The notes: generated by a model not told the origin, from the letters alone. Counted from the stretch's first letter, positions 7,735-15,405 are shown. The stretch is 42,122 bases of DNA from Chloroflexota bacterium (GCA_023459215.1 JAEWVF010000001.1:1-42122), one strand, 5' to 3'. Made by a program: numbers and translations.

Positions 7735-8775
7735 TTATATGGTTTGCGTGCTCAGTTCCTCGCCCGCGCGCAATTCCTTCTCGAAATTATCAAACTGGCG
7801 GGCGGCGCGCATCCCGGCGCGCTCGTAGATTTTGAGCGCCCCGGTCAGGCTGGATGCATCCACGCCCAGGGCCGCGCCTTTTTTGCCGCGTTGGTGGAAT
7901 TCAGCGAATGCGGTTTTGAGCAGCAGGGTGCCCAATCCACGTTTGCGCCACTCGCGGCGTACACCCAGCTCGTTAACAAAGCCGAACTCGGGTTTTTCGT
8001 AGTCTTCGCCGCGGCAGATGCAGATTCCGGCCATCTGGTCGCCATCCATGGCCACATACCACAGGCTGGGGTCATAGAGCGGGTCGCCGAGAAAGTGGTG
8101 CCGATAGTTTTCGAGTTCCACTTCGAGCGGGTGGACAACGAAACCATAGTGGTCGCGGAACGAATCGATGAAAGTCTGCACGACCGCTTCCAATTCGGTT
8201 TCCGGGTTGTACGGGCGGATGACAATCCCCTCTGGCGCGGGCGGGACCTCTGGCGCGCCGTTGAAGATGGTTTCCATGCGGTAGTAAGAGCGGGTATACA
8301 CCCAACCGCGGCGCTCGACCAGGGTTCGCTTCCAGTCGTAATCGATCGGGAAGCCCGTGCGCGGCGCAAAGCGGATTCCCGGCGCAATCCGGCTTTCGGC
8401 CTGGGCGGCGCGGGCTTCGGCCCAATCGTAGAGCGCATCTGCCAGGGTGCTGGTATAGTAATCGGGGTGGATGCTGGCCCAAATCCAGGGATGGACGGGC
8501 GGGTCGTTGGTGTCCCAAACCTCGATGTAACCGGCCAGTTTGCCGCTGGGATCGAAGGCCAGGCGGGTGCTTTTGCCCAGATCGAATTTCGGGTCTTTCC
8601 AGTCGTTCAGGATCAGGTTCGGATCGTTGCAGTCGACTGCGCCGGTGGTGTGCAGTGAATCGGTGTTGAACAGCTCGAAACAAATCTGAATGTCCTCAAA
8701 TGTGCCGGGGCGCAGCGTAAATCCGCCGGGCAGTTGGACAGTTTGTTCAAGGGTGGTTTCGGGGTTCATATTCAT
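7735..8775 (-). CDS. Two-domain GNAT N-acetyltransferase
   Basis: The 346-aa protein has an N-terminal GNAT-like domain with a degraded acetyl-CoA loop (HPDYYTSTLADALYDW, lacking the paired glycines) and an intact C-terminal domain (VRREWRKRGLGTLLL, then LGVDASSLTGALKIYERAGM). The C-terminal half closely resembles domain 3 of the next gene downstream and the C-terminal domain of the gene at 9787-10800. ATG at 8773-8775 is chosen; GTG two codons upstream and ATG two codons downstream are alternatives, and no strong ribosome site decides between them. Only 12 bases separate it from the preceding gene. Substrate unknown. Confidence 0.8.
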   Translation of the reverse strand: MNMNPETTLEQTVQLPGGFTLRPGTFEDIQICFELFNTDSLHTTGAVDCNDPNLILNDWKDPKFDLGKSTRLAFDPSGKLAGYIEVWDTNDPPVHPWIWASIHPDYYTSTLADALYDWAEARAAQAESRIAPGIRFAPRTGFPIDYDWKRTLVERRGWVYTRSYYRMETIFNGAPEVPPAPEGIVIRPYNPETELEAVVQTFIDSFRDHYGFVVHPLEVELENYRHHFLGDPLYDPSLWYVAMDGDQMAGICICRGEDYEKPEFGFVNELGVRREWRKRGLGTLLLKTAFAEFHQRGKKGAALGVDASSLTGALKIYERAGMRAARQFDNFEKELRAGEELSTQTI

Positions 8776-8787
8776 CTTCACTTTCTG

Positions 8788-9747
8788 CTACGAGAGCACT
8801 TTTTCCATTGAAAACAGTCCCGGTGACTGGACATAGCCGAATTTGCGGTCGATGGCAATCATCGGGGCATTTTTTGAGTTGTGATTCGTGCGCACTGTGT
8901 TTACTTTCAGCACAGCGCGGGCATAACGCAGCGCCAATATTTTGACGGCTTGGGCCAGTTTGCGTCCGCGATAGCGCTGGTCAACGCCGGTGAACAGGTT
9001 GTAGGCATAGTCGGCGTCGGTGAAGCGGGTGATGGCGCTCATCGCGACCCACTCACCGCTCGCGGTGTCAATCACCACCATCTGGCCGTCGGGTTTGTAC
9101 CAATCTGAGCCGCAGACTTTCTCCTGGAAGTCCTCGAAAGACAGCCAGGCGGGTGAGCCATCAGTGCCGAGAGTTTGCCGGGAGGCCGTGTCGTTCAGGG
9201 CGTAGAGATTGCGTTGGTTGGCTTCGGTGTTGCCCAGGGCTTCCATCGATGTGAACTGGAAGCCCTCGCTTTTCAGTTTTTCGATGATTGGTTCATAAGG
9301 CCGGTCATCGAAGTTTTTCAAATCCAATGACATGCCCCACGAATACGTGCGTTCGCTGAACCCGCGCTTTTCGGCAAAGGCCCGGAATGCCGGGCAAATG
9401 TCGCGGGTATCCACTCGTAGGGTTTTAAGCTGCGCTTGCCGGGCGGCCTGTTCGATATCCTCATACAATCGGCTCCCAACACCATGCTGGCGCTGTTCAG
9501 GCTTGACGATAACGTAAAAATAGACCTGGCTGGCATCGAATCGGCTGATGGTGGCCCAGTTGAAGCCGAGCAGTTCGCCGCTCTCATCTTCGGCGGCCAT
9601 CAAGCGTAAAATCCGCGCCTGGTGAGCGGCATAATCGTCCCTGAGACCCTGTTCGGTGGTGGGTTCATCCTGTTCGGTGGTGAACAGGGCCGCCAGTTGC
9701 CCAAAATCGCATTCCGGTTCAACTGGGCGTAAATGTATTGTGTCCAT
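8788..9747 (-). CDS. Two-domain GNAT N-acetyltransferase
   Basis: The 319-aa protein has an N-terminal GNAT domain with the loop KPEQRQHGVGSRLYEDIE (about residues 85-105), intact for acetyl-CoA binding. Its C-terminal domain has DQRYRGRKLAQAVKILAL and NHNSKNAPMIAIDRKFGY. In the second loop, Lys-Leu replaces Gly-Leu, but the N-x-x-x-N-x-x-M-x-x-x-N/D-x-x-x-G-F/Y ending is typical of antibiotic-acetyltransferase-like GNATs. AAAGG lies about 10 bases before ATG at 9745-9747. The gene is fifth in the array in the transcribed direction. Substrate unknown. Confidence 0.8.
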   Translation of the reverse strand: MDTIHLRPVEPECDFGQLAALFTTEQDEPTTEQGLRDDYAAHQARILRLMAAEDESGELLGFNWATISRFDASQVYFYVIVKPEQRQHGVGSRLYEDIEQAARQAQLKTLRVDTRDICPAFRAFAEKRGFSERTYSWGMSLDLKNFDDRPYEPIIEKLKSEGFQFTSMEALGNTEANQRNLYALNDTASRQTLGTDGSPAWLSFEDFQEKVCGSDWYKPDGQMVVIDTASGEWVAMSAITRFTDADYAYNLFTGVDQRYRGRKLAQAVKILALRYARAVLKVNTVRTNHNSKNAPMIAIDRKFGYVQSPGLFSMEKVLS

Positions 9748-9786
9748 GTGTCAACTGCCTTTCTGGCAGAAATCCGGTTGCTGAGA

Positions 9787-10800
9787 TCAATCCAGCGGCT
9801 TGCGGTAACTCATGCTGCGTTTGACTTCCTTATAGCCAACCGATTGGTAGAGTTTGAGCGCACCGCTCAGGTTTTCGGCATCCACGCCCAGGGCGGTTTC
9901 GCTCATGCCCATCTCTTTGAACATGGCAATACTTTGGACGAGCAGCGAACGCGCCAATCCCAGCTTGCGCCACGGGCGGCGGGTGGAGATGCCTTCGGTA
10001 TAACCGCGCTTGCGGTTGTATTCGGCATTTTCGCCAGCGTTGATGAAGTTTTGCACCATTCCGGCGATTTGGTCGCCATCCCAGGCAACTTTCCACAGCG
10101 ATGGGTTGAAATCCGGGTTTTCGATCCAGTGCGGGAACTCTTCCTCGAAGGTGCGCTCGACAAAGCCCCAATGGTCGCGGAAAGCCTCGTTGGCGGCTTC
10201 GAAGATTGGGCGGTAGTGCGCTTCCGTCACCGGGCGGACTTCCAATCCGGGCGGCATCGGTGCTTCGGGCAGCGGTTCGTTGATGTCGCGGGTCATTTCG
10301 CAGAAATAACGCGCGGGCCGGTAGCCCTGGCTTGCGAGCAAAGCCTGCAAGCCGTGTTCGCTGCCGTTGGCCCAAACCTGGAAAAATTTCTCGCCATTTT
10401 CCGGATGAATGGCTGCGATCTGGCGCATGCGCGCCTCAGCGTGTTGCAGCATGGCCGTGCCGATACCTTTGCGACGCCAATCCGGGTTCAGGAAGCCAAC
10501 CACGTTATAGAGTAACGTGCCGTCTTCCTGTTTTTCCCACCAGACCCGGTTGTAGCCAATGACTTCGTCATTGATTTCGGCAAAGAGCATGTCCTGGTAT
10601 GGGTCCGAGTTGGTCAGGTGGCTGTAGTTGCGGCGGATATCATCCAGCGTATCGCTGCGCTCGACCTGGTCTACATGTTTGCCGGCCTCGATAACTGCCA
10701 GCATCTTGGGGTAATCGCCTTCCCCGGCAAAGCCGCGAAAGCTCAAACCGGGGATGGCGGGAGGTTTGCAAAGCAAGCTGTGTTCTTGCAGGGTTAACAT
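9787..10800 (-). CDS. Two-domain GNAT N-acetyltransferase
   Basis: The 337-aa protein has two GNAT domains with loops NPDWRRKGIGTAMLQHAE (N-terminal) and RRPWRKLGLARSLLVQS (C-terminal). The second ends in LGVDAENLSGALKLYQSVGY, the signature shared with the array genes at 6248-7672 and 7735-8775. Each domain also has the aromatic H/RDHWGFVE-type segment in front of its core (FRDHWGFVERTFEEEF in domain 2), conserved with those paralogues. ATG is at 10798-10800 with a weak AAAGAGA upstream. Spacing to its neighbours is 27 and 39 bases. Substrate unknown. Confidence 0.8.
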   Translation of the reverse strand: MLTLQEHSLLCKPPAIPGLSFRGFAGEGDYPKMLAVIEAGKHVDQVERSDTLDDIRRNYSHLTNSDPYQDMLFAEINDEVIGYNRVWWEKQEDGTLLYNVVGFLNPDWRRKGIGTAMLQHAEARMRQIAAIHPENGEKFFQVWANGSEHGLQALLASQGYRPARYFCEMTRDINEPLPEAPMPPGLEVRPVTEAHYRPIFEAANEAFRDHWGFVERTFEEEFPHWIENPDFNPSLWKVAWDGDQIAGMVQNFINAGENAEYNRKRGYTEGISTRRPWRKLGLARSLLVQSIAMFKEMGMSETALGVDAENLSGALKLYQSVGYKEVKRSMSYRKPLD

Positions 10801-10827
10801 GGCATTCTCTTTTCTTTCAGAGCAGGA

Positions 10828-11379
10828 TTAATGCTCGAAAACTTTTTCAAAAACATCGACAGCCTGGGCGGCTTCTTCAGGCAAATGCAGCGCGCCGGTA
10901 ACGCGTTTCATCTCTTTTTTCTGGGGCGTTATCTGCCGCCAGCCCAGGTTTTCACATAACTCATGCGCTTTTTGTGCCGGCAAAGCGGCGAAACGCGGTG
11001 CAGACCAGGAGCGCGCTGGGATTTCATCCAGTTCGAAGCGCACACGCGCCTCGCCCCAGCATAGCAGCGCGCTGCCGATCCCGCGGCCTTCGAAGTCAGG
11101 ATGCACACATCCCCACAGGAAGGGGTGCTTCTTGTCCAGCGAAACCTGGATGAACCCCACCAGTTGCTCGCGCGGGTCGAAAACCAGGCGCACATCCATG
11201 GCTGGGTTGAAGCCTACCCCCTGCCATTCGTTGCGCAAATCTTCAACGCGAAATGGGGCGGGATTGAAATGCCGCAGGTTAAGCAGGCGCACAATCATGG
11301 GCGCGTCTTCCAGGGTCGCGCCGTAAAAAGTGTACCTGTCGGGCAGGTATCTTGTTGGTGATTGGTAGTAAGGAGCCAT
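10828..11379 (-). CDS. Single-domain GNAT protein
   Basis: The 183-aa protein has one GNAT fold with the acetyl-CoA loop HPDFEGRGIGSALLCWGEAR (about residues 91-110). Its N-terminal half (TFYGATLEDAPMIVRLLNLRH, broken here as family-like text) resembles the N-terminal domains of the two-domain neighbours, including the FDPREQLVGFIQV strand. It looks like an N-terminal half standing alone: either a gene that lost its second domain or the ancestral unit. GGAGG lies five bases before ATG at 11377-11379. The C-terminal 30 residues are not obviously GNAT. Confidence 0.7.
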   Translation of the reverse strand: MAPYYQSPTRYLPDRYTFYGATLEDAPMIVRLLNLRHFNPAPFRVEDLRNEWQGVGFNPAMDVRLVFDPREQLVGFIQVSLDKKHPFLWGCVHPDFEGRGIGSALLCWGEARVRFELDEIPARSWSAPRFAALPAQKAHELCENLGWRQITPQKKEMKRVTGALHLPEEAAQAVDVFEKVFEH

Positions 11380-11415
11380 TTCGGCCTCCGAGATTTGTAG
11401 AGAAGAAAGTTGTTT

Positions 11416-11988
11416 TCATAGATCGTACTCCGCGCCAAACTGCTTGATCCAGTCTTCACGCAGCACACCCATAAAAAACACATCCGAACGCCGGCCATCG
11501 CGCAGGATCATTTCGCGCACCCGGCCCTCGTGCCGGAAACCAGCTTTTTCATAAGACTTGACGCCGCGCGGGTTGTACTCGAACACATCCAGCGAGACCC
11601 GGTGCAGGCCCAGTTCGACAAAAGCGAAACGCAAAACCAGTTTCATCGCTTCTGTGCCGTAACCTTTGCCCCAGTATTCCCGCTCGCCGATGCCGATACC
11701 CACAAAGGTGTCCCCGTGCGGGCTGGCGCCGCTCAGGTCGATAAAGCCAATCAGCTTTTCATCTTCCAGGGCGCGGATGCCGAACAACCACATTTCCGGC
11801 GGGTCTTTTTCCAATTCCTTATCGAGCCACTCTTTGGTGCGCTTGGGCGAGAACAAACGGCCTGGGTCGAGGTCCAGCAGGCGTCCGTATTCGCTATCGT
11901 GCCACCAGCGCGAGAAGTGCTCGGCATACGTTTCAGGGTTTTCGGCGCTCAAGCGCACCCGTTTTCCACGAAAGATATCGTTATTCAT
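11416..11988 (-). CDS. RimJ/RimL-type GNAT N-acetyltransferase
   Basis: The 190-aa protein belongs to the Acetyltransf_3 group, which includes ribosomal-protein N-terminal acetyltransferases and spermidine acetyltransferases. Diagnostic parts are GIGIGEREYWGKGYGTEA (acetyl-CoA loop), GLHRVSLDVFEYNPRGVKSY and EKAGFRHEGRVREMILRDGR. GGAG lies eight bases before ATG at 11986-11988. The start overlaps the stop of the upstream paralogue by eight bases, so the two are translationally linked. The protein it acts on is unknown. Confidence 0.85.
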   Translation of the reverse strand: MNNDIFRGKRVRLSAENPETYAEHFSRWWHDSEYGRLLDLDPGRLFSPKRTKEWLDKELEKDPPEMWLFGIRALEDEKLIGFIDLSGASPHGDTFVGIGIGEREYWGKGYGTEAMKLVLRFAFVELGLHRVSLDVFEYNPRGVKSYEKAGFRHEGRVREMILRDGRRSDVFFMGVLREDWIKQFGAEYDL

Positions 11989-12550
11989 GATTCACACTCC
12001 ATTCTGAACTCAGCAGTCCAAGTTGCAGGCTGTCCCAGCGGCGGCCATCGCGGAAAATCACCTCGCGGCGGCGGACTTCCTCGCTGAAAGCAAACTTCTT
12101 TGCCAATTCAATGCCCCGGATGTTGTACTCGGGCAGCATGACCGTTAAACGGTGCAGGTTCAACTCGTTGAAGGCCAGCCGCAAAAAGAGCGCCATCGCA
12201 TCCGACCCGTAGCCTTTGCCTTGCTCCGAGGGGCCTATGGCCAGTTCCAGGCAGCCGATTTGCGAAGGCCACAATATCCAGAAGATTTTGCCCCAGCCGA
12301 CGAGTTTTTCCTCGTTCAGCGGCCGGATGTGGAAATAGAACAGGCTGCGGCTTTCATCCATCTCTTTTTCGACTTTTTCAAGCCGTTTTTTGATTTGCTC
12401 GCTGGCCAATGGGCGGGCCGGAGTCTCGCTCAGCATTCGCGCCAGGCTGGCTTCTTTTGACCATTCCGCCAGGGTTTCCGGGTCTTTTTCAAACTCGATG
12501 CGCGTCAATCGGACGAGTTTGCCGGTATATAAAGAAGTTGTAATATCCAT
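11981..12550 (-). CDS. RimJ/RimL-type GNAT N-acetyltransferase, first gene of the array
   Basis: The 189-aa protein is a clear paralogue of its downstream neighbour: ELAIGPSEQGKGYGSDA (acetyl-CoA loop), NLHRLTVMLPEYNIRGIEL and EEVRRREVIFRDGRRWDS. The usual Y-E-K-x-G-F near the end is replaced by KKFAF, so the CoA-facing Tyr is missing. A strong AAGGAG lies seven bases before ATG at 12548-12550. It is the first gene after the microprotein leader and its two terminators, so its expression, and perhaps that of the whole array, may depend on read-through. Confidence 0.82.
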   Translation of the reverse strand: MDITTSLYTGKLVRLTRIEFEKDPETLAEWSKEASLARMLSETPARPLASEQIKKRLEKVEKEMDESRSLFYFHIRPLNEEKLVGWGKIFWILWPSQIGCLELAIGPSEQGKGYGSDAMALFLRLAFNELNLHRLTVMLPEYNIRGIELAKKFAFSEEVRRREVIFRDGRRWDSLQLGLLSSEWSVNHE

Positions 12551-12633
12551 GATTGCTCCTTGTTAGGCCTCTCTGCTCCCTTATTTCAACTGAAGTTTGT
12601 CGAAAATGAGGGGATAGCCGAAGGTCAGGGGGT

Positions 12634-12668
12634 AAAAAAGCGGCCACAGGTTTTCGCCCATGGCCGCC
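12634..12668 (-). terminator. Second intrinsic terminator in the GNAT-array leader
   Basis: On the minus strand GCGGCCA (12661-12667) pairs with TGGCCGC (12640-12646) around a 14-base loop and is followed by six Ts (12634-12639). It lies 84 bases before the first GNAT start codon and 22 bases beyond the first terminator's T-run. Confidence 0.65.
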
Positions 12669-12744
12669 TTGGATTCTGCTCAAGACAAATAAAAAAGCCA
12701 CGGGCGGGTGCGCCGTGGCCGGGGTTACAAGTGTTTCGTGTAAC
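12657..12744 (-). promoter_or_regulatory. Possible attenuator: mutually exclusive RNA hairpins
   Basis: Directly after the microprotein stop codon a GTTACA/TGTAAC hairpin (12739-12744 with 12724-12729) can form. The 3' arm of terminator 1 (CCCGTGGC, 12697-12704) can alternatively pair over eight base pairs, one of them G-U, with GCCATGGG (12657-12664), part of the 5' side of terminator 2. That pairing would disrupt both terminators. The complementarity is seen; regulation is inferred. No T-box motif or recognised riboswitch core was found. Confidence 0.4.
12691..12719 (-). terminator. First intrinsic terminator, after the microprotein gene
   Basis: On the minus strand GCCACGG (12713-12719) pairs with CCGTGGC (12697-12703) around a nine-base loop, and TTTTTT (12691-12696) follows at once. 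The spacing to the small ORF's stop is 25 bases, as expected for a terminator of a short independent transcript. Confidence 0.75.
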
Positions 12745-12843
12745 TTACCTGGAAATAGGCGCACTCCGAGAATCAACAGCCACACCACCGCCGAAATCGG
12801 CGATGCGAACGGAATTCTTGGTGTTGGTGTAGAACTGTGCCAT
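12745..12843 (-). CDS. 32-aa microprotein or leader peptide upstream of the GNAT array
   Basis: ATG at 12841-12843 opens a 32-codon frame ending TAA at 12745-12747. The peptide begins MAQFYTNTKNSVR, has a central IADFGGGVAVD and ends SRSAPISR. It has no cysteine, no hydrophobic signal or membrane segment, and a net basic C-terminus. Support for expression is good: GGAG lies about 10 bases upstream, a promoter-like pair sits about 45 bases upstream, and an intrinsic terminator follows directly. I do not recognise the family. It could be a regulatory leader peptide, a secreted or modified peptide served by the GNAT enzymes, or a free microprotein. No run of one amino acid suggests classical attenuation. 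Confidence 0.6.
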   Translation of the reverse strand: MAQFYTNTKNSVRIADFGGGVAVDSRSAPISR

Positions 12844-12888
12844 TGGTCGTGCGCTCCTTTCCTGTAAGATTTTTATAACTGCCGGTAG

Positions 12889-12916
12889 TTTATCACGCCT
12901 TGTTTTGATTCGTCAA
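12889..12916 (-). promoter_or_regulatory. Putative sigma70-type promoter of the microprotein
   Basis: On the minus strand TTGACG (12911-12916) and GATAAA (12889-12894) are 16 bases apart, so transcription would start near 12882, giving a leader of about 40 bases before the ATG. The -35 is close to consensus and the -10 is weak. Confidence 0.45.
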
Positions 12917-12934
12917 GAAGAAATTAATCTTAAA

Positions 12935-13300
12935 TTAATCTTTTGCCAGCCAGCTCTTGGCCTCTTTTTCATCTTCAAACATCTTGATGGACTGGCCGGT
13001 TGCGCTGACCAGCAAGTTGGCAAACATGCGTTTTGTGCCTGTAATTCCTAAAACGGCTGTCTTGCGCACGAATTTTTTTGTTTTGTTCGAACTGGCCGTC
13101 ATCACATCCAGCAAATCTCTGCTGATGGATGTGTCACGAAAATCAGCCAGGATCAACATTGAATTTTCCGGTTGGCTGGTTACGATTTGTTGCACCTGCT
13201 CGAGTTCTTCTTTGACGAGGTCAGATTTGTCGAGGTCAATCCCGGAAAAATCCTGGAAAAAGATTTTTTTATCCTGATATTCGATCCATTTTGAACGCAT
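12935..13300 (-). CDS. SpoIIAA/STAS-like domain protein
   Basis: The 121-aa protein has the alternating strand/helix pattern of SpoIIAA-like (STAS/Sec14-type) proteins: KIFFQDFSGID, NSMLILADFRDTSISR, KTAVLGITGTKRMFANLL and a terminal FEDEKEAKSWLAKD. The last is typical of this group (D-x-x-x-A-x-x-W-L). These proteins act as small binding or partner-switch modules. AGGAGG lies seven bases before ATG at 13298-13300, which settles the start even though the frame is open upstream. It follows the membrane-protein gene by 11 bases, so the two are probably co-transcribed. Confidence 0.65.
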   Translation of the reverse strand: MRSKWIEYQDKKIFFQDFSGIDLDKSDLVKEELEQVQQIVTSQPENSMLILADFRDTSISRDLLDVMTASSNKTKKFVRKTAVLGITGTKRMFANLLVSATGQSIKMFEDEKEAKSWLAKD

Positions 13301-13311
13301 GGTTGGGCCTC

Positions 13312-13737
13312 CTAGGCCTTCTTTCGCCTCTCCAAATAAAGCGCGACCCCGGTAAATAAAGCGCCGGTAAGTTCCCAAAGGGCAACACCGATAAAGGCCA
13401 TTGGCGCCAGATTGGAGATAACCGCCAACAGGAACACACTAAATGTTACCACACGAAAGGGCACAGTCCAAGCATAGAAAGGCTTGAAATTGCTAAATAC
13501 TGCCAGCATGTAATAAATGCCCATATTAAACGATGCCATCGATGATGCCGTTACAAAAGCCAGGGTGTAATCGGCGGCGGCGCGCTGGGTTCGTTCGGCA
13601 ACCTCGAAATTGAGCAGGGTTAAAGTCCACTCTGGGCGTATCAGCCCGACCAGCCCCAGCAGGCAGGCCAGGAAGCCAAAAACGAACATGGTCCAACCGG
13701 AAAAGTCTTGTATTTTGAAGGAGAGATGATTTTTCAT
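13312..13737 (-). CDS. Small four-helix membrane protein of unknown function
   Basis: The 141-aa protein has four hydrophobic segments, at about residues 14-34, 60-80, 87-107 and 110-132, with a basic end (LERRKKA). I do not recognise a family. ATG at 13735-13737 lies four bases after the stop of the lipoprotein gene. An in-frame ATG six codons upstream would overlap that gene by 14 bases; neither has a clear ribosome site, so coupling to upstream translation is likely. Its neighbours are a substrate-binding lipoprotein and a STAS-like protein. Confidence 0.6.
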   Translation of the reverse strand: MKNHLSFKIQDFSGWTMFVFGFLACLLGLVGLIRPEWTLTLLNFEVAERTQRAAADYTLAFVTASSMASFNMGIYYMLAVFSNFKPFYAWTVPFRVVTFSVFLLAVISNLAPMAFIGVALWELTGALFTGVALYLERRKKA

Positions 13738-13741
13738 GTGT

Positions 13742-14773
13742 TTACGGGATCCCATCGATATCGATATAACCTTCGAACATTTGGCGCATGACTTCTTCAG
13801 CCAGGCGTTGTTTGCCGGGGCTGAAAAGTTCCTCGTTAATATCTGTAAAGGTCAGCGGGGCGGGGAAGGTCTGCCCCCCTTTGCCTTCGAGCAGGCTCGG
13901 CCAGGCGCTGATCGTCGCCTCGAGGTAGTTCGGTTGCAGGGTAACCACCCAGGCGTTCAACGGTTTGTGCGGCGTTTTGGTGCCAATCATCAGCACCCCT
14001 GTGATGTTCAGGTATTCTAACAGATCGGGGCCATCCAGCCCGGATTGGATGAAGATTGTGCTGACCTTCTTTTGTAAGATTAATACATCGGCATAAGCGG
14101 TGTATTCACTGACTTTTGCATCGCCGGGGATTTCGATGTAAGCCGGGTACTCGAACGGGGTATAGCGGCCAATTGGGCGGCATAATCCGCAGTAGAAGGT
14201 GCGGCCCGTGCCAAAGGAGGTCTGGATTGGCAGCGATTCGGGTGAATCTTTCTTCAAGATTGCCCCGACCTGGAAGAAATCCTCGGTTACCAGCGAGGCA
14301 ATATACCCGGCCATGAAAGCTTGCTGATCGGCGCGGATTCCTTCCCCGCCTAATACGCTGACGTTGCCGCCGGGTGTAATTTCAGGGACATTGATCGCCA
14401 GGAATTGAGCCTGGGGCGCAGCCGCCGCCAGGCTGGCGATGCCGGGATCGGGCGGGAGAATCACCACGATTTTCAGGTTCGGTTCCAGCGCCAGGTCTTC
14501 AACGCTGAGGGTGTTTCGCACCTGGAAGCGCAGTCCCGCCGCCTGGGCCAGATCATAAATGGCTGCTTGGTAGGCTTTTGAAGTATCTTCGTTCAAATCC
14601 GCCGGGATGACCAGTATCGCCAGGGGTGATGGCAATGTTGGGGCTGGCCCTTCTGTTGGGAGCGGGGCAGCGGTTGCCGGCGCCGCTTCCTCGGGGGCTT
14701 GTGCTTCTGGCGCGGCGGGCGCGCAGGCGGTCAGCAGGGAAATAATCAGGATTATTAATAGAGTATTGCGCAT
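13742..14773 (-). CDS. BMP-family substrate-binding lipoprotein
   Basis: The 343-aa protein starts with a lipoprotein signal, IILIISLLTAC with Cys17 as the lipidation site, then an Ala/Pro/Glu-rich linker to about residue 55. The rest resembles the BMP/PnrA type of periplasmic binding protein (nucleoside or basic membrane protein family): APQAQFLAINVPE, DQQAFMAGYIASLVTE (the family's AGY/A-L-x-T stretch), VSTIFIQSGLDGPDLLEYL and GVLMIGTKT. No ABC permease or ATPase genes adjoin it, so its transport partner, if any, is elsewhere. ATG at 14771-14773 has GGAG seven bases upstream. Confidence 0.7.
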   Translation of the reverse strand: MRNTLLIILIISLLTACAPAAPEAQAPEEAAPATAAPLPTEGPAPTLPSPLAILVIPADLNEDTSKAYQAAIYDLAQAAGLRFQVRNTLSVEDLALEPNLKIVVILPPDPGIASLAAAAPQAQFLAINVPEITPGGNVSVLGGEGIRADQQAFMAGYIASLVTEDFFQVGAILKKDSPESLPIQTSFGTGRTFYCGLCRPIGRYTPFEYPAYIEIPGDAKVSEYTAYADVLILQKKVSTIFIQSGLDGPDLLEYLNITGVLMIGTKTPHKPLNAWVVTLQPNYLEATISAWPSLLEGKGGQTFPAPLTFTDINEELFSPGKQRLAEEVMRQMFEGYIDIDGIP

Positions 14774-14820
14774 CGATTTTCTCCGGAACGGGGATAGACG
14801 GTATTTTACCTGATAACGCA

Positions 14821-14843
14821 AAAAGACGCCCAGGCGGGCGTCT
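14821..14843 (-). terminator. Intrinsic terminator after hsp20
   Basis: On the minus strand GACGCCC and GGGCGTC pair around GCCT, then TTTTT. It lies 25 bases beyond the Hsp20 stop codon and separates that gene from the lipoprotein gene. Confidence 0.85.
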
Positions 14844-14868
14844 TCGTGTTGGTTGTTACGGGTTTCGC

Positions 14869-15252
14869 TTAGTTGTAGGCGACCTTGATCGTTTTCGGGC
14901 GGGCCGATTCCGACTTGGGGATGCGCAGGGTCAGCACGCCATCTTCGATTTTGGCCTCGGCCTTCTCAGCGTCCAGAGCGGCGGGCAGGCGCAGCGCGCG
15001 GCGGAAAGCGCCGACCGGCAATTCACGCATCAGGAACTCGCCTTCTTCGGCCGGGTATTCACCCTCGATTGAGAGTGTATCTTCCAAAATCTGGATGTTC
15101 AGGTTCTCAGCTTTCAGCCCTGGCACCAGGGCTTTGAGCAGATAGGCTTCGCCTTCATCCTGGATGTCGAGGGCCAGGGAGCGGATTGATGTTTCGGGGT
15201 TGCGAACCATGCGGCGCACACGAGGGGCATAGGGGGCAATGTAGAAAGTCAT
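14869..15252 (-). CDS. Hsp20/alpha-crystallin small heat-shock protein
   Basis: The 127-aa protein contains an alpha-crystallin domain from about residue 35 to the end: AYLLKALVPGLKAENLNIQ, TLSIEGEYP, MRELPVGAFRRALRLP, AKIEDGVLTLRIPKSE. Small heat-shock proteins form oligomers that hold unfolded proteins in an ATP-independent way in the cytoplasm. The C-terminal I/V-x-I/V motif is only approximate (TIKVAYN). AAGGAG lies six bases before ATG at 15250-15252. No CIRCE operator is visible upstream. The gene is flanked by its own terminator and looks monocistronic. Confidence 0.9.
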   Translation of the reverse strand: MTFYIAPYAPRVRRMVRNPETSIRSLALDIQDEGEAYLLKALVPGLKAENLNIQILEDTLSIEGEYPAEEGEFLMRELPVGAFRRALRLPAALDAEKAEAKIEDGVLTLRIPKSESARPKTIKVAYN

Positions 15253-15392
15253 TTTTATCTCCTTTTTGTTTGTACCGTTCAAAGTTATGCCTATTTTAGG
15301 CGCGCCTCGTATGAAAAATAAAAGAGCCGGATAGGATTTCTGTTAAATACTTGTACAAGAAACGTAAACAGAAAAAGCGCTTTGCGCGGATG

Positions 15393-15398
15393 TATAAT
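15393..15398 (+). promoter_or_regulatory. -10 element TATAAT directing a leaderless transcript
   Basis: A perfect TATAAT ends seven bases before the ATG at 15406, so a normal start site would fall on or next to the A of the start codon. No ribosome-binding site is present. No good -35 was found at 16-18 bases. Confidence 0.55.
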
Positions 15399-15405
15399 CG
15401 GGGCC

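Noticed and set aside
12560..12630. CTGAAGTTTGTCGAAA..GCCGAAGG sequence before the first GNAT gene
   Set aside because: It resembles a decayed dispersed repeat but has no clear second arm here, so it is not called as an element.
12489..12788. A 99-codon minus-strand frame across the GNAT leader
   Set aside because: It runs through both terminators and into the first GNAT gene in another frame, with no ribosome site. The 32-codon ORF in the other frame is much better supported.
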